Shown here one piece after another: positions 1-6,798 of a DNA stretch of 46,138 nt; the first letter of the stretch is position 1, and every line of letters starts with the position of its first letter. The position numbers were made by a program, and so were the translations under genes. The DNA is taken from positions 4,979 to 51,116 of the forward strand of contig DCHB01000053.1 of NCBI GenBank assembly GCA_002314685.1, written 5' to 3'. The notes beneath the pieces were generated by a model that was not told where the DNA came from, searched no databases, and was given only the letters and a program-made list of their open reading frames with translations. The stretch comes from Clostridiales bacterium UBA1763. Lineage in GTDB: Bacteria > Bacillota > Clostridia > Oscillospirales > Oscillospiraceae.

Positions 1-1
1 C

Positions 2-24
2 AAAAAAGTCCGAGGGACTTTTTT
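2..24. terminator. Terminator hairpin at the left window edge
   Basis: A perfect 10-bp stem (2-11 with 15-24) with loop GAG is flanked by A-rich and T-rich arms, so it could work in either direction. It most likely ends a gene lying to the left of the window. Confidence 0.7.
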
Positions 25-33
25 GAAAAAGCC

Positions 34-68
34 GAAAAGACGGAGGAATAAAATTCCTCCGTCTTTTC
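34..68 (-). terminator. Terminator of the metallo-beta-lactamase gene
   Basis: A perfect 15-bp stem (34-48 with 54-68) with a 5-base loop overlaps the stop codon of the minus-strand gene ending at 67. Both arms carry A/T runs. Confidence 0.75.
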
Positions 69-972
69 ATTTCTTCACGACGCTCATGCCGTCGCTGAAT
101 ATCACTATACTGCCGTCAAGGTCGGTGCGGTAAACCGTTACATCGGCATCGCTTAGGCGCGAGAGTGCCTCCTCGTGCGGATGTCCGTAGCTGTTGCCCG
201 TCTCGCAGGAGATTATGCCTATTGAGGGCTCAGCCTCGTACAAGAAGCGGTAGCCCGTCGAGCCCGATGAGCCGTGGTGTCCCACCTTGAGGACATCGCA
301 TTTGACATTTGCACCGTCGTCGAGCAAATCCGTTTCCGCATTTGTCGTCATATCGCCCGCAAACAGGAAGCTCGTATCGCCGTAGCTAAGGCGCATAACG
401 AGGCTGTTGTCGTTTTTGTTGTCATACTCCTGCACGGGACCTATAAACTCAAACTCCGCCTCGCCGAGCTTGTAGGTTTCGCCGAGCTCGGGCGACTCGG
501 CCTCAAGTCCCTTTGCCTCGACAGCGTCAAGGAAAATGCTGTACGCTTTGCTGTCGCCCGTGTAGGGTGAGGTGAACACGGTTTCAACCTCAAAGCTCTC
601 GATTACGGCGTCAAGTCCGCCGCAGTGGTCGGAGTGGTCGTGGGTGCAGATTACATACTCGAGCTTTTCAATGCCGAGGTCTTCAATGTAGCTCACGAGC
701 CCATCGGATGCACTCGGCTCACTGCCGTCAATGAGCATATACTCCCCGTCACAGCAAACAAGCTCCGCATCGCCCTGCCCTACGTCTATGTAGTGCACGT
801 AAAGCCCGTCCATGGGCACCGTTACCCTGTCGGCATTGTCCGCTATGCTCTGATAGACGAAAAGTCCTATCACCGCAAGGGCAATTATCACCGCGAGCAC
901 GGGATTTTTCTTTGCAAATCTGACTGTTTTTTCAACGTCGCTTTTGCTTATTGTCTGCTTTTTGCTGCTCAT
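67..972 (-). CDS. Membrane-anchored ComEC/Rec2-like metallo-beta-lactamase-fold hydrolase
   Basis: This 301-residue protein has a short charged N-terminus, one membrane segment at about residues 22-43, and then an extracytoplasmic metallo-beta-lactamase domain. The family signatures are visible: IDVGQGDAEL near 62-71, the metal-binding HDHSDH at 111-116, AGDM at 205-208 and GHHGSSGS from 231. This matches the C-terminal hydrolase domain of the DNA-uptake protein ComEC, but the ComEC channel domain is absent. Stand-alone copies are common in Clostridia; their substrate is not established and may be a nucleic acid or nucleotide. The ATG at 972 is preferred because GGAGG lies just upstream; an in-frame TTG at 1032 has no such support. 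The gene is divergent from the apgM gene. Confidence 0.85.
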   Translation of the reverse strand: MSSKKQTISKSDVEKTVRFAKKNPVLAVIIALAVIGLFVYQSIADNADRVTVPMDGLYVHYIDVGQGDAELVCCDGEYMLIDGSEPSASDGLVSYIEDLGIEKLEYVICTHDHSDHCGGLDAVIESFEVETVFTSPYTGDSKAYSIFLDAVEAKGLEAESPELGETYKLGEAEFEFIGPVQEYDNKNDNSLVMRLSYGDTSFLFAGDMTTNAETDLLDDGANVKCDVLKVGHHGSSGSTGYRFLYEAEPSIGIISCETGNSYGHPHEEALSRLSDADVTVYRTDLDGSIVIFSDGMSVVKK

Positions 973-1040
973 TTTGCGCCTCCGAAGCACGATTTCTGCT
1001 TCGATTTTCTCATATTGCGCGGCAAAATGCAAGTTTTAGC

Positions 1041-1069
1041 TTTTCAAAGCAGATAAAATCCATTATAAT
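1041..1069 (+). promoter_or_regulatory. Candidate sigma-A promoter of the apgM-ispE unit
   Basis: TTTTCA (1041-1046), a 17-base spacer and a perfect TATAAT (1064-1069) lie 32 bases before the ATG at 1102. Confidence 0.6.
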
Positions 1070-1101
1070 GTCAGCAAGACTTAGTATTGGAGTGTGAAAT
1101 T

Positions 1102-2331
1102 ATGAAATACATTCTCGTAATCGGCGACGGCATGGCAGACAATCCCGTTGAGGCACTCGGCGGACTGACCCCGCTTGAATATGCAAAGAAGCCGTTTATT
1201 GATGAGCTTGCGGCAAAGGGTGAGGTAGGCAGTGTGCTTAACGTTCCCTACGGTCTGCCCGCAGGCAGTGACACCGCTATTATGAGCATTTTTGGCTGTG
1301 ACCCTAATCTGTACTACACGGGCAGAGCCCCGCTTGAAGCCGCCGCGACGGGCATAAAGCTAAACGCGGGCGACGTTGCCTACCGCTGTAACATGGTCAC
1401 CTACGAGCAGGGCGATATGCCCTTTGAGGAGCGCAAAATTCTGTCGCACTCGGCGGGCTCGATTGAGGGTGAGGTCTCAGATGAGATAGTCACCGCACTG
1501 TTTAACGATCCCGAGTTTGCCGCACTCGCCGAGGAGGCGGGCATGAGCGTAAACCTCGGTCACTCGTTCAGACATATTGCCGTGCAGGCGCAGGCGGATA
1601 TTAAGGGCATCAAGCTCATTCCGCCGCACGACCACCTCGGCGAAAAAATCGGTCCTCTGCTTCCGACGGGCTGTGAAAATGCCGCCGTTTTGCGTGAGCT
1701 TATGGTTAAGGCAAACGAAATTCTCGAAAAGCTTCCTCAGAATGCGGAGCTTATCGCGCAGGGCAAGATGCCCGCAAACGGCGTGTGGTTCTGGGCTGAG
1801 GGCACGGCTGTCGCTCTGCCTGACTTTGAGCAGAAGAACGGTCACACGGGTGCCGTTGTCTCCGCCGTACCTCTGTGTCACGGAATTGCCGCGCTTGTCG
1901 GTCTCGGCATTGTCTGCCCCGAGGGTGCGACGGGCGAAATTGACACGAACTACGAGAACAAGATGCAGGCTGTGCTCGACATTCTCGAGGAAAACGATTT
2001 TGCCGCCGTGCACGTTGAGGCACCCGATGAGTGCACTCACAACGGCGACCTTGAGGGCAAAATTCAGGCTATCGAGTGGCTTGACACCCGTATGCTGAGA
2101 CCTATGACCGCCGCATTAGACGCTAAGGGCTGGGATTACAGAATACTATTCCTCTCCGACCACAAAACCCTCACGGCAACACGCGGTCACGACGGCGACC
2201 CCGTGCCGTATCTGCTGTATGACAGCACCGAGGATACGAAAAACGGTCTGCCCTACACCGAGGCAAGCGGTCTTAAGGGTCCGCAGGTTGATGCGGGTGT
2301 AAGACTTATGGGACTTTTGTTTGAAAAATGA
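1102..2331 (+). CDS. apgM: Cofactor-independent phosphoglycerate mutase, ApgM type
   Basis: This 409-residue protein of the alkaline phosphatase superfamily begins MKYILVIGDGMAD, with metal-binding Asp9. It continues with GLPAGSD near 51-57, where Ser56 is the likely phosphorylated residue. Later metal-ligand motifs are HVEAPDECTHNGD, FLSDHKT and RGHDGDPVPY. Archaeal-type family members interconvert 2- and 3-phosphoglycerate in glycolysis. A closely related bacterial subgroup has been proposed to act as homoserine kinase, and I cannot separate the two by eye. The ATG at 1102 is chosen over 1087 because TTGGAG sits a suitable distance upstream. The stop overlaps the ispE start as ATGA. Confidence 0.85.
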   Translation: MKYILVIGDGMADNPVEALGGLTPLEYAKKPFIDELAAKGEVGSVLNVPYGLPAGSDTAIMSIFGCDPNLYYTGRAPLEAAATGIKLNAGDVAYRCNMVTYEQGDMPFEERKILSHSAGSIEGEVSDEIVTALFNDPEFAALAEEAGMSVNLGHSFRHIAVQAQADIKGIKLIPPHDHLGEKIGPLLPTGCENAAVLRELMVKANEILEKLPQNAELIAQGKMPANGVWFWAEGTAVALPDFEQKNGHTGAVVSAVPLCHGIAALVGLGIVCPEGATGEIDTNYENKMQAVLDILEENDFAAVHVEAPDECTHNGDLEGKIQAIEWLDTRMLRPMTAALDAKGWDYRILFLSDHKTLTATRGHDGDPVPYLLYDSTEDTKNGLPYTEASGLKGPQVDAGVRLMGLLFEK

Positions 2332-3200
2332 AAAGCACTACTGAAAAAGCCTACGCAAAAATAAATATATCCCTCGATGTTACGGGAAAGCGCGCTGACG
2401 GCTACCATGATATGCTCATGGTCATGCAGACCGTCACGCTTTGCGATGAGCTTGAGCTTGAGCTTGTTGAAAACAAGCCGAGCTTTGCCGAATGCAATCT
2501 GCATTTCGTGCCCTGCGACGAGCGAAATCTCGCGGTGCGTGCGGCAAATATGTTCTTCGAAAGAGCAGGCATAGACGGTGTCGGCGCAAAAATCAAGATG
2601 AACAAGCTCATACCCGTCGGTGCGGGAATGGCGGGAGGCTCGAGCGATGCCGCCGCCGTTATAAGAGCATTAAACCGCCTTTTCGACAAGCCGCTGAGCG
2701 CCGCAGAGCTTGAACAGCTTGCCGCGGATATAGGCTCGGATGTCGCCTTCTGCGTAAGAGGAGGCACACAGCTTGCCTCGGGCAGAGGCGAGGTTTTAAG
2801 CGAGCTTCCCCCGCTTTGCGACTGCTATACGGTTATCTGCAAGCCCGATTTTTCAACCTCAACGCCCGAGCTTTTCAAAAAGCTCGACAGCGTTAAGCTC
2901 CGCTGTCACCCCGACACGCAGGGCATAATTTCCGCGCTTGAGATCGGCGACCTCTGCGGCATTGCAAGAAGAATGTATAACGTCTTTGAGGATGTGCCCG
3001 ACAGAAAACGCTCGACCATTACCGAGATTAAAAGCACGCTTTTAGACTGCGGTGCACTCGGTGCGATTATGACGGGCACAGGCTCGGCTGTATTCGGTCT
3101 GTTTGACTCACAGCAGGCGGCACTCACCGCCGCGCAAACGCTGAGGAAGGAATATCGCTTCTGCTTCGTCGCAAAAAATATGCCTCGGCTTGAGGTTTAG
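2328..3200 (+). CDS. ispE: 4-diphosphocytidyl-2-C-methyl-D-erythritol kinase
   Basis: IspE phosphorylates the 2-hydroxyl of CDP-methylerythritol in the cytoplasmic MEP (non-mevalonate) isoprenoid pathway. This 290-residue GHMP kinase has the usual family length. Residues matching the known catalytic set are Lys11 (AYAKIN), His27 (GYHDML) and Asp138 (IGSDVAF). The ATP-binding GHMP loop PVGAGMAGGSSDAA spans 96-109. It is translationally coupled to the phosphoglycerate mutase gene by a 4-base ATGA overlap, and no strong ribosome site of its own is visible. The unit ends in the hairpin at 3213-3253. Confidence 0.95.
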   Translation: MKSTTEKAYAKINISLDVTGKRADGYHDMLMVMQTVTLCDELELELVENKPSFAECNLHFVPCDERNLAVRAANMFFERAGIDGVGAKIKMNKLIPVGAGMAGGSSDAAAVIRALNRLFDKPLSAAELEQLAADIGSDVAFCVRGGTQLASGRGEVLSELPPLCDCYTVICKPDFSTSTPELFKKLDSVKLRCHPDTQGIISALEIGDLCGIARRMYNVFEDVPDRKRSTITEIKSTLLDCGALGAIMTGTGSAVFGLFDSQQAALTAAQTLRKEYRFCFVAKNMPRLEV

Positions 3201-3223
3201 AAAACAGAAAATCCGCCTATACT
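3196..3223 (+). promoter_or_regulatory. Possible promoter overlapping the ispE-spoIIR hairpin
   Basis: TTTAGA (3196-3201) and TATACT (3218-3223) are 16 bases apart. Start would fall near 3230, in the loop or 3' arm of the hairpin, so the transcript would lack the 5' arm. In known sporulation systems spoIIR is read by sigma-F in the forespore; I could not recognise a clear sigma-F promoter here. Confidence 0.3.
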
Positions 3224-3253
3224 GTGCTTAGTACATAGTAAAGGCGGTTTTTT
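3213..3253 (+). terminator. ispE terminator whose 3' arm is also the spoIIR ribosome site
   Basis: CCGCCT (3213-3218) pairs with AGGCGG (3242-3247), extended inward by TACT/AGTA after one mismatch. Six T follow and run directly into the spoIIR ATG at 3254. The arm AAGGCGG is also the only ribosome-site-like sequence for spoIIR. Confidence 0.75.
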
Positions 3254-3850
3254 ATGGATAAATGCAAAATCAGAAAATGGGAGCTTTCCCTGCTCATCGC
3301 GCTGTGCCTTTCGCTGTGCCTCGGCACATGGGCGCAGGCAAAGCAGGAGACGATAAGCGGCAGTCTTGTGCGTCTGCACGTGCTTGCCGTATCCGATGAC
3401 GACACGGAGCAGAGCATCAAGCTTAATGTGCGCGATGCGGTTTTGAGCTACATTTCGCCGAAGCTTAAGGATGCCGAAGGCTCCGCGCAGGCGCAGGAGA
3501 TTATACGCGCCGAGCTCAAGGGTATTAAAAATGCCGCCGAATCTGCCGCGGAGGGCAGGGCTGTCACGGTGACGCTCAGCGAGGAATATTACCCGAGCAG
3601 AAGCTATGAGGGCTTTTCCCTGCCCGCGGGAAATTATCAGTCACTGCGGGTCGTTCTCGGTGAGGGCAAGGGACATAACTGGTGGTGCGTTGTATTCCCG
3701 CCGCTGTGCATTTCTGCGGCTGAGCAGAGTGCCGCTGTTGAGTCTATGAGCGACGATGTCAAGGGCATTGTCTCCGATGCCGACGGCTGTCTGATTAAAT
3801 TCCGCATAGTCGAGCTATGGGGCGAGCTCATGGAGGCAGTAAAAAAATGA
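3254..3850 (+). CDS. spoIIR: Stage II sporulation protein R
   Basis: SpoIIR is made in the forespore and secreted into the intermembrane space. There it triggers SpoIIGA to cleave pro-sigma-E in the mother cell. This 198-residue protein has an N-terminal signal/anchor at about 10-28 (LSLLIALCLSLCLGTWAQA). It then shows the family hallmark LVRLHVLAVSDDDTEQSIKLN-VRDAVL from about residue 38. The late GHNWWCVVFPPLC stretch is also typical. The gene is the clearest sign that the organism forms endospores. Its start codon follows the hairpin T-run directly. The gene ends inside a bidirectional terminator shared with tupC. Confidence 0.92.
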   Translation: MDKCKIRKWELSLLIALCLSLCLGTWAQAKQETISGSLVRLHVLAVSDDDTEQSIKLNVRDAVLSYISPKLKDAEGSAQAQEIIRAELKGIKNAAESAAEGRAVTVTLSEEYYPSRSYEGFSLPAGNYQSLRVVLGEGKGHNWWCVVFPPLCISAAEQSAAVESMSDDVKGIVSDADGCLIKFRIVELWGELMEAVKK

Positions 3851-3875
3851 GAGGTTTTTAACCTCTCATTTTTTC
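3842..3875. terminator. Bidirectional terminator between spoIIR and tupC
   Basis: A perfect 15-bp stem (3842-3856 with 3860-3874) has a TTT loop, with A-run and T-run arms. It serves two convergent genes and overlaps both stop regions. Confidence 0.9.
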
Positions 3876-4551
3876 AGTTCTCGTCAAGGCTCCAGCCCGC
3901 TATGAAGCTTTTTGCCCATGCGCTTTCGGGTGCGCGGAGCACCTGCTCGGGTGTGCCGAGCTCGGCGCGGCGTCCCTTATTCATAATGAGCACTCTGTCG
4001 GCAATGCCCATCGCGGCCTTCGGACTGTGAGTTGTCATTATTATGGTACAGCTCGTCGCTTTTTTATACTGTGCGAGCGTGTCCTCGATAAGCTCTGCCG
4101 CCTCGACATCCGCAGATGCGGTGGGCTCATCGAGCAGCAAAAGTCTGCACGGCTCAACGAGTGCTCTTGCGATTGCAAGTCGCTGTTTCTCGCCGCCCGA
4201 AAGTCCCGTCGCCTTCTTGTCGGCAAGCTCCGACAGCCCGAGACGCTCGAGTATTTCGAGGCTTTTACGCTGTTTTTCTTTTCGGCTTCCCTCGGCTGAG
4301 AGCATACAGTTTTCAAGCACCGTGCGCTTGAAGGCGTAGCTTTGCTGAGGCACATAGCGCAAGCCCTCCACACCCTCAACACTGCCCTGCGTGGGCTCAA
4401 TGACACCTGCGAGGATTTTAAGCAGGGTGCTTTTTCCCGAGCCGTTAGGCCCCACGATTACGAGTGCCTCGCCGTCGCTCACACAAAGCTCGTCGAGCTC
4501 AAGCACGGTCTTTTCTCCGTAAGTCTTTTTAAGATTAAGAGCTTTAATCAT
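3874..4551 (-). CDS. tupC: Tungstate-type ABC importer, ATP-binding subunit
   Basis: This 225-residue ABC ATPase has Walker A GPNGSGKST at 34-42, signature LSGGEKQR from 117 and Walker B LLLLDEP at 137-143. The switch His is in TTHSP. It energises uptake of an oxyanion by the permease encoded just upstream. Assignment to tungstate rests on the TupA-like binding protein in the same operon. Related molybdate importers usually have longer ATPases with a C-terminal regulatory domain, absent here. The start overlaps the permease end by 8 bases, and GAGGAG lies before the ATG. It is last in the tupA-tupB-tupC operon. Confidence 0.88.
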   Translation of the reverse strand: MIKALNLKKTYGEKTVLELDELCVSDGEALVIVGPNGSGKSTLLKILAGVIEPTQGSVEGVEGLRYVPQQSYAFKRTVLENCMLSAEGSRKEKQRKSLEILERLGLSELADKKATGLSGGEKQRLAIARALVEPCRLLLLDEPTASADVEAAELIEDTLAQYKKATSCTIIMTTHSPKAAMGIADRVLIMNKGRRAELGTPEQVLRAPESAWAKSFIAGWSLDEN

Positions 4552-5233
4552 CGCACGGCTCCTCTCCCGAGATAAGTGACGCGCCGATGTTTATAATAAG
4601 CGCAATAATAAGCAGAATTATGCCGAGTGCAAGGGCAAAGCTGAAGTTGCCCTTGTTTGTTTCGAGCATTATCGCCGTGGTCATTACTCTCGTTTTCCAC
4701 TGTATGTTGCCGCCGACAATGCTGACGGCGCCGACTTCGGCAATTGAGCGTCCGAAGGCGGTCAGCAGGACTGAAAACAGCGCGGTGCGGTTTTCGGTAA
4801 GGTACAGTGCGAAGGTTTTTTTGCCGTCAAGCCCCATGCCGATTGCCGTCTCGCGTATTGTGCGGCAGTTGCCCTCAATAACGGCAGACGACAGCGACGC
4901 CACAATCGGCGTAATGAGAATTACCTGCGCTATTACCATCGCTTTCACGGTGAACAGCACGTTAAGACTGCCGAAGGGGCCGTATCGGGTGAAGAGCATA
5001 TACACAATCAGACCTGCCACAACGGGAGGCAGGCCTGTTAGTGTGCTGAGTATTCTTTTTGCCGTGCGCCGACCCTTGAATTTCTTTGCCGCAATAGCGG
5101 CTCCCATCGGAAAGCCGAGCAGACAGGAGATGAGCGTGCTGAAAAACGACATTTTCAGCGTCACTCCGATTATCTGCACGAGCTCTCTGTCGAGAGAAAA
5201 CAGGTATCCGAACGCCTCTGCAAATTTATCCAT
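4544..5233 (-). CDS. tupB: Tungstate-type ABC importer, permease subunit
   Basis: This 229-residue integral membrane protein has about five or six hydrophobic segments. It carries the binding-protein-dependent permease loop (EAA-like), seen around AVIEGNCRTIRETAIGMGLDG and GRSIAEVGAVSIVGGN. Its length and the sequence near AEVGAVSIVGGNI fit the TupB/WtpB group. It forms the membrane channel of the importer with TupA and TupC. The ribosome site is weak (GAAGAC), and the gene follows tupA after only 7 bases, so coupled translation is likely. Confidence 0.88.
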   Translation of the reverse strand: MDKFAEAFGYLFSLDRELVQIIGVTLKMSFFSTLISCLLGFPMGAAIAAKKFKGRRTAKRILSTLTGLPPVVAGLIVYMLFTRYGPFGSLNVLFTVKAMVIAQVILITPIVASLSSAVIEGNCRTIRETAIGMGLDGKKTFALYLTENRTALFSVLLTAFGRSIAEVGAVSIVGGNIQWKTRVMTTAIMLETNKGNFSFALALGIILLIIALIINIGASLISGEEPCDD

Positions 5234-5240
5234 AAATCAA

Positions 5241-6092
5241 TCAGTCTTCAATAAGATAGAACAGCGGTTCGCCGTACTCCTCAACGCCGTATTCTGCGAT
5301 GAGCTTGGATGCCTCTTCGCCAAGCAGCCAGTCGATGAGAGCCTGTGCGCCCTCGGTGTTCAGACCGTCGAGAGTCTCGGGATTGCAGGCAATGACGGAG
5401 TAGGTGTTCTTCATGTCGTCGCCTTCTGCAAGCAGAATTGCAAGGTCGCCCTTATTCTCCATTGCAAGGAAGGTTGCCTTGTCGGTCAGGCAGTAAGCAT
5501 TCTGCTCACTTGCCATTGTCAGGCAAGCGCCCATGCCCTGACCTGCGGATACGTACCATGTGTCGGTCTCGGGATTAGGTGCATTGTCGCCCCAAATCTT
5601 GAGCTCAGCCTTGTGCGTGCCGCTGTCGTCGCCTCTGGAGATGAAGCTTGAGCCGCTTTCTGCAATCTTTGCAAATGCCTCTGCTGCGTTTGCGCAGTCA
5701 GCGATGCCTGCGGGGTCACCCTGAGGTCCTACGATGACAAAGTAGTTATACATGAAGGAGAGTCTTTCGACGCCGTAGCCGCCTGCAATAAACTCTTCCT
5801 CACTTGCCTTTGCGTGGACAAGGATGAGGTCTGCGTTGCCGTCAACTGCCTTCTGGATTGCGGCGCCTGTGCCTGCCGACTGTACCTCAACGGTATAGCC
5901 TGTTTCTGCCTCAAATACGGGCAGCAGGTACGGAAGCAGTCCCGAGTCGTTGACGGAGGTGGTGGTGCTCATGCGGATAACGGGGTTTTCCGGAGTCTTT
6001 GCCGTGTCTGCCGTTTCGCCGCAGGCTGCAAGGGAAAATACCATTGCGAGTGCCAGAACGATGCTCAGTACGAGTGCGAGAGTTCTTTTCAT
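5241..6092 (-). CDS. tupA: Tungstate-binding lipoprotein of an ABC importer
   Basis: This 283-residue extracellular solute-binding protein starts with a lipoprotein signal ending in LAAC, with lipid-anchored Cys24. The mature part opens with RMSTTTSVNDSGLL. The TTTS stretch and the later SRGDDSGTHKAEL segment are typical of TupA proteins, which bind tungstate with high selectivity over molybdate. It delivers the oxyanion to TupB. Tungstate uptake would supply tungsten- or molybdenum-pterin enzymes, none of which is in the window. AAAGGAG lies upstream of the ATG. It is the first gene of its operon, behind a long structured leader. Confidence 0.9.
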   Translation of the reverse strand: MKRTLALVLSIVLALAMVFSLAACGETADTAKTPENPVIRMSTTTSVNDSGLLPYLLPVFEAETGYTVEVQSAGTGAAIQKAVDGNADLILVHAKASEEEFIAGGYGVERLSFMYNYFVIVGPQGDPAGIADCANAAEAFAKIAESGSSFISRGDDSGTHKAELKIWGDNAPNPETDTWYVSAGQGMGACLTMASEQNAYCLTDKATFLAMENKGDLAILLAEGDDMKNTYSVIACNPETLDGLNTEGAQALIDWLLGEEASKLIAEYGVEEYGEPLFYLIED

Positions 6093-6286
6093 AATTCATG
6101 TCTCCTTTTCAAGCACGGAAGGCTCCCTCGTTTCCTCAAAAGCCCTCAGCCTATGGGCTTATGCCCGTGAATTTAGGCTTAGTTTTCCCGAGCGTGCGCA
6201 AATGCGTTTAGTCCGAGAAAATCGGGGGTATGAATTAAAGCGGTTTTACCCGCAAACTTCTCTGTTTATTCGATTTCTTGTTATCT
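6093..6286 (-). promoter_or_regulatory. Structured 5' leader of tupA
   Basis: This 194-base non-coding stretch contains several pairing options, read on the minus strand. One stem pairs AGCCTA (6174-6179) with TAGGCT (6148-6153) around an inner GGGC-ATAA-GCCC hairpin. AGGCT can instead pair with AGCCT at 6120-6124. CACGG and CCGTG (6114-6118) can close a larger structure just before the ribosome site. I did not recognise a known riboswitch class. Confidence 0.4.
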
Positions 6287-6315
6287 AAATTAACACAAGC
6301 GCGTAAAAATGGCAA
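6287..6315 (-). promoter_or_regulatory. Candidate tupA promoter
   Basis: On the minus strand TTGCCA (6310-6315), 17 bases and TAATTT (6287-6292) precede the tupA leader. The -35 sits inside the terminator of the neighbouring operon. Confidence 0.4.
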
Positions 6316-6350
6316 GAGCGAAAGAATGTTTATTTTCAAACGCTCTTGCC
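6311..6350 (-). terminator. Terminator of the aconitase X operon
   Basis: GGCAAGAGCG (6311-6320) pairs perfectly with CGCTCTTGCC (6341-6350) across a 20-base loop. A T-run follows on the minus strand. Confidence 0.8.
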
Positions 6351-6357
6351 TTTATTA

Positions 6358-6798
6358 TTACTCTACTTCGACAACGCCGTCAGCCTTGACGGTAATTTTT
6401 GCGCCTGTGTTTACATACTCGAGGAACTCGTCGCCTAAGCTGTCAACGACGGGCATCTCGGCGTCTGTCCAAACGCCGCCGAGGATTGCGCCCGATGCCG
6501 CCAGCGGGTCAATGGGCTTTGAGAAGAGCATACACGCGGGCTGTTTGCCCATGGAGCAAACGGTAAACAGCACCATGCCGCCTGTGGTGGAGCCTATTGT
6601 CATGGGCAGGCACAGTGCCTTGCCTATCATGGGGAGCTTGTAAATGTCTGCATTGTTCTGGTCGCCGCACTTCATTTTCTTGTCGCCGAACATCATGCCC
6701 ATCTGGTAGCTTGCGAGGGTGTTGAAGCCGCCCTTGGAGACAAGTGCCTCAGCGGTGCAGGTGCCGGGAACTACGACTCTGCCTTTGAAGGTTTTCAT
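6358..6798 (-). CDS. Aconitase X small (swivel) subunit, DUF126
   Basis: This 146-residue protein matches the aconitase X swivel domain in length and in the segments KGRVVVPGTCTAEALVSKGGFN near the start and MTIGSTTGG in the middle. The family supplies a phosphate- or carboxylate-binding face to the iron-sulfur-containing large subunit. Characterised two-subunit aconitase X enzymes are dehydratases. Examples are bacterial cis-3-hydroxy-L-proline dehydratase and archaeal phosphomevalonate dehydratase. The start overlaps the large-subunit stop as ATGA, so the two are translated together. Confidence 0.85.
   Translation of the reverse strand: MKTFKGRVVVPGTCTAEALVSKGGFNTLASYQMGMMFGDKKMKCGDQNNADIYKLPMIGKALCLPMTIGSTTGGMVLFTVCSMGKQPACMLFSKPIDPLAASGAILGGVWTDAEMPVVDSLGDEFLEYVNTGAKITVKADGVVEVE

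Noticed and set aside
4587..5651. Long plus-strand open frame opposite tupB/tupA
   Set aside because: It crosses two well-supported minus-strand genes and its translation shows no domain.
6093..6286. Known molybdenum-cofactor riboswitch
   Set aside because: I could not match the conserved core of the described Moco motif, so only a generic structured leader is reported.
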